Source of the DNA: JAAKFL01 sp964629645
Lineage (GTDB): Bacteria; Chlamydiota; Chlamydiia; Chlamydiales; SLFE01
Length of the DNA stretch: 9,404 nt
Assembly (NCBI GenBank): GCA_964629645.1
Contig: CAZVSU010000082.1
Coordinates: 1 to 9,404 of the forward strand
Reading direction: 5' to 3'
Below are positions 5,962 to 9,404 of this stretch, in pieces. The notes below the pieces were generated by a model. That model did no database searches, was not told where the DNA came from, and saw only the letters and a program-made list of their open reading frames with translations. Both the position numbers and the translations under genes were made by a program. Within the stretch, counting starts at the first letter, position 1. The number at the start of each line of letters is the position of its first letter.

Positions 5962-6019
5962 TAATTTGGTCAAGATAAATGTTTATGATTTTTTAAAAAA
6001 TGCTAAAAATGCCTTAAAT

Positions 6020-6049
6020 TTGACAAAAAAAAGCGATTAAATATATAAT
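6020..6049 (+). promoter_or_regulatory. Consensus promoter of the third TrmB gene
   Basis: TTGACA (6020-6025) and TATAAT (6044-6049) are both perfect sigma-70 boxes with an 18-bp spacer. The transcription start is predicted near 6056, at the left edge of the dyad at 6057-6075, so a bound repressor would block initiation. Confidence 0.75.
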
Positions 6050-6056
6050 AATTATG

Positions 6057-6075
6057 TTGACCAAAATTTGGACAA
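6057..6075. promoter_or_regulatory. Candidate operator at the start site of the third TrmB gene
   Basis: TTGACCAAAATTTGGACAA is a 19-bp dyad around a central A with a single mismatched pair. It sits immediately downstream of a consensus -10 box. Its left half TTGACCAAA recurs in inverted form as TTTGGTCAA at 5965-5973, between the two divergent promoters. The likeliest ligand is the TrmB regulator encoded just downstream (autoregulation), which is inference. Confidence 0.5.
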
Positions 6076-6094
6076 AGTATTAAAAAAAGGAAAT

Positions 6095-6829
6095 ATGCTA
6101 ACTAATAAGTTGCAAAAATTGGGATTTGAAGACAAAGAAACCAAGGTATATCTGGGTCTTTTGGAGCTGGGAGAAGGCGGGGTTGGAGAAATTACTCAAA
6201 AATCAGGCGTAAAAAGAACCACCGTTTACCATATTTTAGAGGATTTAAAAACCAAAGGATTGGTGAGTTTAAGCAAAAAAGATAAAAAAACCATTTATAT
6301 GGCTGAAGATCCTCGACTAATTGAGCAAAAATTAAAAGAAAAACAGACCTATTTTCAAGCCATTTTACCGGAACTGCTTTCTATAACTAATGCTATAGAC
6401 AAAAAGCCGACGATTAAATATTATGAAAGTGAAGAAGGGATAAAAGACATTTATCGTGATGAATTAAAATATGCTGATAGTGAACTCTTGGCTTGGTGGT
6501 CAGAAAGTTATGGTGTGGTTGGGCATGATTTTTTCTATAATTACTACATGCCCCAAAGATTGGAAAAGAAAATTTGGGTGCGAGCCATTGCGCCGGATAA
6601 TAAATTGGCCAGAAAAGCAAAAGAGGAAGACGAAAAGAATTTGAGAAAAATTAAAATAATACCCAATACCAAGCAAAATTCTGAATTGGAAATAACTTTA
6701 TATGGAAAATCAAAAGTTTCTATTAAGTCTTTTGAAGAAAAATTTGGCTTGATTATTGAAAGCCGACCGATTTATAACACTATGAAGATGATATTTGAAT
6801 TTGTTTGGCAAACATTACCGGAGAAATAA
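6095..6829 (+). CDS. TrmB-family transcriptional regulator, copy 3
   Basis: A 244-residue protein from the ATG at 6095. The winged helix-turn-helix covers about residues 5-75, with recognition segment KSGVKRTTVYHILEDLKTKG (36-55), nearly identical in pattern to copy 2. The C-terminal effector-like domain runs from IKYYESEEGIKDIYRDEL to IIESRPIYNTMKMIFEFVWQTL. An upstream TTG at 6068 would add nine residues, but it lies inside the operator-like dyad about 12 nt from the predicted transcription start. The paralogues begin exactly at the ATG chosen here (MLxxxLQxxG). GGA lies close upstream of that ATG. The HD-domain gene follows after 19 nt, so the two are probably one operon, and the regulator may control it. 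Confidence 0.87.
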   Translation: MLTNKLQKLGFEDKETKVYLGLLELGEGGVGEITQKSGVKRTTVYHILEDLKTKGLVSLSKKDKKTIYMAEDPRLIEQKLKEKQTYFQAILPELLSITNAIDKKPTIKYYESEEGIKDIYRDELKYADSELLAWWSESYGVVGHDFFYNYYMPQRLEKKIWVRAIAPDNKLARKAKEEDEKNLRKIKIIPNTKQNSELEITLYGKSKVSIKSFEEKFGLIIESRPIYNTMKMIFEFVWQTLPEK

Positions 6830-6848
6830 AATTTAAAATAATCAAAAA

Positions 6849-7445
6849 ATGAAAAAAGAATATGATTATGAAGAAATTAGAAATGATGCTATAAAATTAG
6901 TAAGGATGGCGTGTGGCAAAACCAAAAAAAGAAAATATGTCTGGGAAGTGCATGTGAAGCCAGTAATGGATTGGTCTGAAAAGCTAGGGAAGAAATTAAA
7001 AGCTGATTTGGAGATCTTGGAGCTAGCAGCTATTTTTCATGATTATGCTTCAATATTGGACAGAAAAAATAATGAAAGCCATCACCTTTTGAGCGCCTCT
7101 CTGGCTGAAAATTTTTTAAAGAGATATAATTTTACAAAAGGGAAAATCAGGCATATTCAGGCTTGCATAAGAAATCACCGGGGCAGCAAAAAAAGAAATC
7201 ACCGGAGCATTGAGTCTGAAATTTTAGCATCGGCTGATGCCATGTCGCATTTTTCAGAGTTAGCTTCTATGTTTTTTCTAGCTTTTTACGTGAAAGAAAA
7301 AGATACTAAAGAAGGTTCAATTTGGCTTAAAGGCAAACTTCAAAGAAGCTGGAAAAAGATTATGCCGGAAGGAAGAAAAATGGTTAAGAAAGAGCATGAT
7401 ATGGCGATGGAAATTTTAAACCAGGCGATAAAAAATAAGAACTGA
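6849..7445 (+). CDS. HD-domain metal-dependent phosphohydrolase
   Basis: A 198-residue cytoplasmic protein with the HD-superfamily ligand pattern: H35 (WEVHVKPV), the HD pair at 64-65 (IFHDYAS), H78-H79, H110 (RNHRG), H118 and D130 (SADAMSHF). Family members hydrolyse phosphate esters or nucleotides using bound metal. The substrate cannot be read from the sequence. The fold covers about residues 30-145, and a lysine-rich helical tail completes the protein. It begins 19 nt after the third TrmB gene with an A-rich, Shine-Dalgarno-less start, implying translation from the same message. No terminator is seen after it; a new promoter begins immediately downstream. Confidence 0.82.
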   Translation: MKKEYDYEEIRNDAIKLVRMACGKTKKRKYVWEVHVKPVMDWSEKLGKKLKADLEILELAAIFHDYASILDRKNNESHHLLSASLAENFLKRYNFTKGKIRHIQACIRNHRGSKKRNHRSIESEILASADAMSHFSELASMFFLAFYVKEKDTKEGSIWLKGKLQRSWKKIMPEGRKMVKKEHDMAMEILNQAIKNKN

Positions 7446-7474
7446 TTGACCAGTTAATTTTATTTAGATATAGT
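7446..7474 (+). promoter_or_regulatory. Promoter upstream of the tRNA-like cluster
   Basis: TTGACC (7446-7451) and TATAGT (7469-7474) are separated by 17 bp. Initiation near 7481 would begin just before the tRNA-like sequence at 7488, so this promoter could drive the whole unit through the GIY-YIG gene and the tRNA. Confidence 0.6.
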
Positions 7475-7487
7475 AAAGAAGTAAAAA

Positions 7488-7534
7488 GGCACCATAGCTC
7501 TCCAGCACCACAAGGGTGTGGGGCAGGTAGCGGC
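7488..7534 (+). pseudogene. tRNA-like 5' half A with hairpin insert in the D-loop
   Basis: GGCACCA-TA-GCTC matches a tRNA acceptor strand, the TA at positions 8-9 and the D-stem 5' strand. GGTAG follows as in the D-loop, but between them lies an insert with an imperfect hairpin, CCAGCACC-N5-GGTGTGGG (7 of 8 pairs). There is no matching D-stem 3' strand, anticodon arm or TTCGAAT T-loop, so this is not a working tRNA. Confidence 0.45.
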
Positions 7535-7570
7535 AGTTTTGAAATAAGAAGTAATTTAAAAATTATAATA

Positions 7571-7616
7571 GGGACCATAGCTCAGCCCAGAAAGTATTCT
7601 AGACAAGCGGTAGCCC
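7571..7616 (+). pseudogene. tRNA-like 5' half B with hairpin insert in the D-loop
   Basis: GGGACCA-TA-GCTCAG resembles a tRNA 5' end and CGGTAG resembles the rest of the D-loop. Between them sits CCCAGAAAGTATTCTAGACAA, whose CCAGAA/TTCTAG arms form a stem with one mismatch. Positions 7578-7616 match 8005-8043 at 38 of 39 bases. No anticodon arm or T-arm follows. A TATAAT lies at 7564-7569 but without a well-spaced -35 box. Confidence 0.5.
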
Positions 7617-7677
7617 AACACTCAAAAATTTTTCTAGGCACAAGCTTTGAATAGTTATTGAATAATTATACATAAAA

Positions 7678-7932
7678 ATGTATTACGTATATTTATTATT
7701 AAGCCTTAAGGATAAGAATTTTTATATTGGATATACAAGTAATTTAGAAAAAAGAGTACAACAGCACAGGAAGGGTAAAGTTAAATCTACTAGCAAGAGA
7801 TTGCCTGTAAAATTAATTTATTATGAAGGTTATCTTAAAAAAGAAGATGCAGAGAGAAATGAGAAATATTATAAAACTACTAAGGGACGAAAAAATTTGA
7901 GAAAAAAATTAAAAATAGCACTGGGACTGTAG
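7678..7932 (+). CDS. Small GIY-YIG nuclease overlapping a tRNA gene
   Basis: An 84-residue single-domain GIY-YIG nuclease: YVYLL (3-7, the GIY strand), YIGYT (16-20, the YIG strand), catalytic-type R26, H30, and Glu62 in AERNEKYYK. Free-standing proteins of this length belong to the UPF0213/UvrC-N-terminal-like group and cut DNA; whether this one homes is not known. The start follows an A-rich stretch with no Shine-Dalgarno site. The last codons (GGA CTG TAG) are also the first 10 nt of the downstream tRNA, and its stop codon is the tRNA's conserved TAG at positions 8-10. It lies between two tRNA-like fragments and the intact tRNA, which suggests insertion into a tRNA locus. Confidence 0.82.
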   Translation: MYYVYLLLSLKDKNFYIGYTSNLEKRVQQHRKGKVKSTSKRLPVKLIYYEGYLKKEDAERNEKYYKTTKGRKNLRKKLKIALGL

Positions 7933-7994
7933 CTCAGCGGTAGAGCAGTCGACTCATAATCGATTGGTCACAGGTTCGAATCCTGTCAGTCCCA
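7923..7994 (+). tRNA. tRNA with CAU anticodon (Ile2 or elongator Met)
   Basis: A complete 72-nt cloverleaf: acceptor GGGACTG/CAGTCCC, TA at 8-9, D-stem GCTC/GAGC, anticodon stem GTCGA/TCGAT with loop CTCATAA, five-base variable loop, T-stem ACAGG/CCTGT with loop TTCGAAT, and discriminator A. CCA is not encoded. An initiator role is unlikely, because there is no GGG/CCC anticodon stem base and the first pair is not mismatched. The anticodon arm and TGGTC variable loop resemble E. coli tRNA-Ile2, read with lysidine. The T-arm context resembles elongator tRNA-Met. The first 10 nt overlap the GIY-YIG gene. Confidence 0.95.
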
Positions 7995-8099
7995 CGTATT
8001 AGGTTAGCTCAGCCCAGAAAGTATTCTGGACAAGCGGTAGCCCGGAAAGCTTGCCGGGCATAATCGATTGGTCACAGGTTCGAATCCTGTCAGTCCCAC
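7955..8099. repeat. 41-bp perfect direct repeat of the tRNA 3' half
   Basis: Positions 7955-7995 and 8059-8099 are identical over 41 bp and lie 104 bp apart. They contain the anticodon, variable loop, T-arm and acceptor 3' strand of the tRNA. Duplicated tRNA 3' ends are typical of attachment sites, but no integrase or cargo lies between the copies. Confidence 0.85.
8005..8098 (+). pseudogene. Hybrid tRNA-like copy C: D-loop insert plus duplicated tRNA 3' half
   Basis: The 5' part (8005-8043) repeats fragment B, with a perfect CCAGAA-AGTA-TTCTGG hairpin in the D-loop position. Next comes a second hairpin, GCCCGG-N8-CCGGGC, where the D-stem 3' strand and anticodon-stem 5' strand should be. The 3' part (8059-8098) is identical to the tRNA from its anticodon CAT to the discriminator base. 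The sequence upstream of TAGCTC cannot pair with CAGTCCC, so no acceptor stem forms. It is most likely a dead duplicate. Confidence 0.6.
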
Positions 8100-8100
8100 A

Positions 8101-8271
8101 CTTCGACTCGCTTCGCTCGCTCAGTGTAAACACTTCTATTCTCTGCCCTTCGTGTAAACACTTCTATTCTCTGCCCTTCGTGTAAACACTTCTATTCTCT
8201 GCCCTTCGTGTAAACACTTCTGTTTTTTGTCCTTCTCAGTGTAAACACTTTTCATACTGAGCTTGTCGAAG
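8101..8271. repeat. 28-bp tandem repeat array bounded by inverted repeats
   Basis: GTGTAAACAC occurs at 8124, 8152, 8180, 8208 and 8239, so the period is 28, 28, 28 and 31 bp. The first three full units are essentially identical and the last is diverged. The left boundary is CTTCGAC (8101) leading to GCTCAG; the right boundary is CTGAGC-TT-GTCGAAG (8257-8271), the inverted counterpart. The core 10-mer is a near palindrome. The interval carries no credible gene. Confidence 0.8.
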
Positions 8272-8296
8272 CACTTAATATAAAAAAGGATGCTTA

Positions 8297-8611
8297 ATGA
8301 ACAGGAAAAATAAAAACAATGCGAGGCGAAGTACCTCGAGCTTATCGAGAGGCATGAGGTCATGGTGTGTTTATATCGCGATAGCAAAAACAAAAAGATA
8401 TTATACTGGGATATCTCCCAATGTTGAAAAAAGGATTGAAAAACATAATAATGGTGCAGGTTCTAGTTTTGCTAGACAACAAGGAGGATTGATGCTTGTC
8501 TATAAATCTAGACCATTTCCAAATAAATCTGAGGCGAGAAAAAGAGAAGCCCAGATTAAAAGATGGAGCAGAACAAAAAAAGAAAGATTAATTAACGGAA
8601 AGTGGAAATGA
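8297..8611 (+). CDS. GIY-YIG domain nuclease, second copy
   Basis: A 104-residue protein of the UPF0213-type GIY-YIG group: VYIA (25-28), YYTG (35-38), R46, H50 with the NNGAGSSFAR segment typical of this group, and Glu84 in ARKREAQIKRW. It differs clearly from the copy at 7678, so it is not a recent duplicate. AAAGGA 6 nt upstream supports the ATG at 8297. The first 19 or so residues (NNARRSTSSLSRG) are encoded by a repeat-like stretch with CTCGA-N5-TCGAG (8335-8349). The family usually starts near the alternative ATG at 8354, so the N-terminal extension may be acquired. It lies directly after the tandem repeat array. Its biological role is not known. Confidence 0.8.
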   Translation: MNRKNKNNARRSTSSLSRGMRSWCVYIAIAKTKRYYTGISPNVEKRIEKHNNGAGSSFARQQGGLMLVYKSRPFPNKSEARKREAQIKRWSRTKKERLINGKWK

Positions 8612-8636
8612 TTTTTTTATAAAAAATTAAAATCCC

Positions 8637-8682
8637 AGTTAAATAAGCACATATTATTTAACTAGCCTTGACCAGTAGTCAA
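8637..8682. promoter_or_regulatory. Inverted repeats between the second GIY-YIG gene and the last HD gene
   Basis: AGTTAAATAA (8637-8646) and TTATTTAACT (8654-8663) form a perfect 10-bp stem with a 7-nt loop. Just after it, TTGAC-CAGTA-GTCAA (8668-8682) is a second dyad. The stem is AT-only apart from its ends and lacks a U tract, so a weak terminator or an operator are both possible. No clear -10 box follows the TTGACC. Confidence 0.35.
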
Positions 8683-8709
8683 TTTCTGGCAAGCGGGACA
8701 AGCAAAAAA

Positions 8710-9404
8710 ATGAAAGAAAATTTGGCCTCGATTGAGGACACAGGAGGGAATTCAAAAAAAATTCACGAGAGAAAAAATGAAGAAGATGTCAACTTCGATG
8801 AATTAACGAGCCTAAGAGATGACTGGTACGAGAAAGATATAATCTCAAATCCGGAAAATAAAAATATTTTACCTGCTCTTCAACGCCACAATAAAATTGT
8901 CCAGCAGTATGGGAGAATACTAGTCGCTTTATTTAGAGAAAGAAGGGAGCTAGATGAAACACAGGCAGAAATTGCTAAAATTGCAGTAGCATTGCATGAT
9001 TGTGGGAAACTTGTTGCTCCCTTATTAAAGCATCATGAAAAAGGCGTAGAGCGGGCAAAAATAATTTTAGAAGAACTTCAAAAAAAGCATAAAAAAATAA
9101 AGGGAGTTGATTTTTCAGAAACGATTGAAATAGAGGGGCAAAAAATAAATATTCAAGAAAAGATATTGCAAGCTATTGAGCGCCACATGAACCACCCTTA
9201 CCTGGTTAGATTAAATAATGGCGAGAGATTTCCCGAGCCTCAAGACTTAATAGATAAAATTGTTTTTGATGCTGACATGCTGGCCAACATAGGATTTAAA
9301 AATGTGGCTTTTAGGTTGAATGACGAAGAAGATAAAACTAGTGACATTAAAGAAACTTTTAACAATGTGGTCAACGGTGCTGCGGATCTTCCCGACACAA
9401 TAAT
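8710..9404 (+). CDS. HD-domain phosphohydrolase, 3' end beyond the window
   Basis: An open frame of 231 codons from the ATG at 8710 runs off the right edge without a stop. The HD pattern is clear: H60 (LQRHNKIV), HD at 96-97 (VALHDCGKL), H108-H109, H159 and H162 (ERHMNHPYL), and DAD at 187-189 (VFDADMLANIG). This order fits metal-dependent HD hydrolases. The substrate is unknown. The N-terminal 50 residues are polar, charged and probably flexible. The start is preceded by an A-rich stretch with no good Shine-Dalgarno site; a stop codon at 8659-8661 in the same frame limits any upstream extension, and the only earlier candidate is a TTG at 8668. Confidence 0.82.
   Translation, partial: MKENLASIEDTGGNSKKIHERKNEEDVNFDELTSLRDDWYEKDIISNPENKNILPALQRHNKIVQQYGRILVALFRERRELDETQAEIAKIAVALHDCGKLVAPLLKHHEKGVERAKIILEELQKKHKKIKGVDFSETIEIEGQKINIQEKILQAIERHMNHPYLVRLNNGERFPEPQDLIDKIVFDADMLANIGFKNVAFRLNDEEDKTSDIKETFNNVVNGAADLPDTI

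Noticed and set aside
6068..6094. TTG start nine codons upstream for the third TrmB gene
   Set aside because: It lies in the operator-like dyad about 12 nt from the predicted transcription start, and both paralogues begin at the position equivalent to the ATG at 6095.
7571..7660. A complete second tRNA beginning GGGACCATAGCTCAG
   Set aside because: No D-stem 3' strand, anticodon arm, TTCGAAT loop or acceptor partner follows.
7955..8099. A genomic island delimited by the tRNA 3'-half repeats
   Set aside because: Only 63 bp separate the two copies and no integrase or cargo gene is between them; at most it is a scar.
8124..8250. Regular 28-bp repeats resembling a CRISPR array
   Set aside because: The sequence between the conserved 10-mers is itself repeated rather than unique, it is only about 18 nt long, and no cas gene is nearby.
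8136..8393. Minus-strand open frame of 85 codons across the tandem array
   Set aside because: It is made by the repeat, whose 28-bp period changes frame each unit, and it overlaps the start of the supported GIY-YIG gene.

Overview
The window is AT-rich, with compact genes and many short AT-rich gaps. The gene content (several TrmB-type regulators, small GIY-YIG nucleases beside tRNA genes, HD-domain hydrolases, a RhuM/Fic protein, and a CCA-adding enzyme carrying in-frame repeat insertions) and the abundance of small palindromic repeats point to a candidate-phyla-radiation (Patescibacteria) genome. That placement is an inference from style and content; no rRNA or other phylogenetic marker is present.

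Layout. Positions 1-341 are a divergent control region: a minus-strand promoter and leader run off the left edge, and a plus-strand promoter serves the first TrmB regulator (342-1118). A 119-bp inverted-repeat element (1102-1220) supplies that gene's stop codon. A second TrmB regulator follows (1274-2071), then a RhuM/Fic protein (2157-3146), then a CCA tRNA nucleotidyltransferase (3188-5074) interrupted in frame by several palindromic or low-complexity insertions. A convergent, unrecognised gene (5238-5855, minus) has a near-consensus promoter and a strong terminator. It is divergent from a third TrmB regulator (6095-6829), which is followed closely by an HD-domain hydrolase (6849-7445).

Right part. 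Positions 7446-8280 hold a repeat-rich tRNA locus: a good promoter, two tRNA-like 5' halves with a hairpin insert in the D-loop, a GIY-YIG nuclease gene whose stop codon lies inside the following tRNA(CAU), the intact tRNA, a third hybrid tRNA-like copy whose last 41 bp duplicate the tRNA 3' half, and a 28-bp tandem repeat array bounded by inverted repeats. A second GIY-YIG gene (8297-8611) and a partial HD-domain gene (8710 to the window end) close the window.

How it fits together. The tRNA has no encoded CCA end, so it needs an enzyme of the kind encoded at 3188-5074. The TrmB genes are probably autonomous local regulators; two of the three sit beside divergent promoters that share an exact 9-mer over the -35 box. 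The most interesting material is the repeat biology. One family of small palindromic elements appears in a 5' leader, at a gene end, between genes and in frame inside a housekeeping enzyme. A separate type of hairpin insert sits at the same point of three tRNA-like sequences next to a homing-type nuclease gene.
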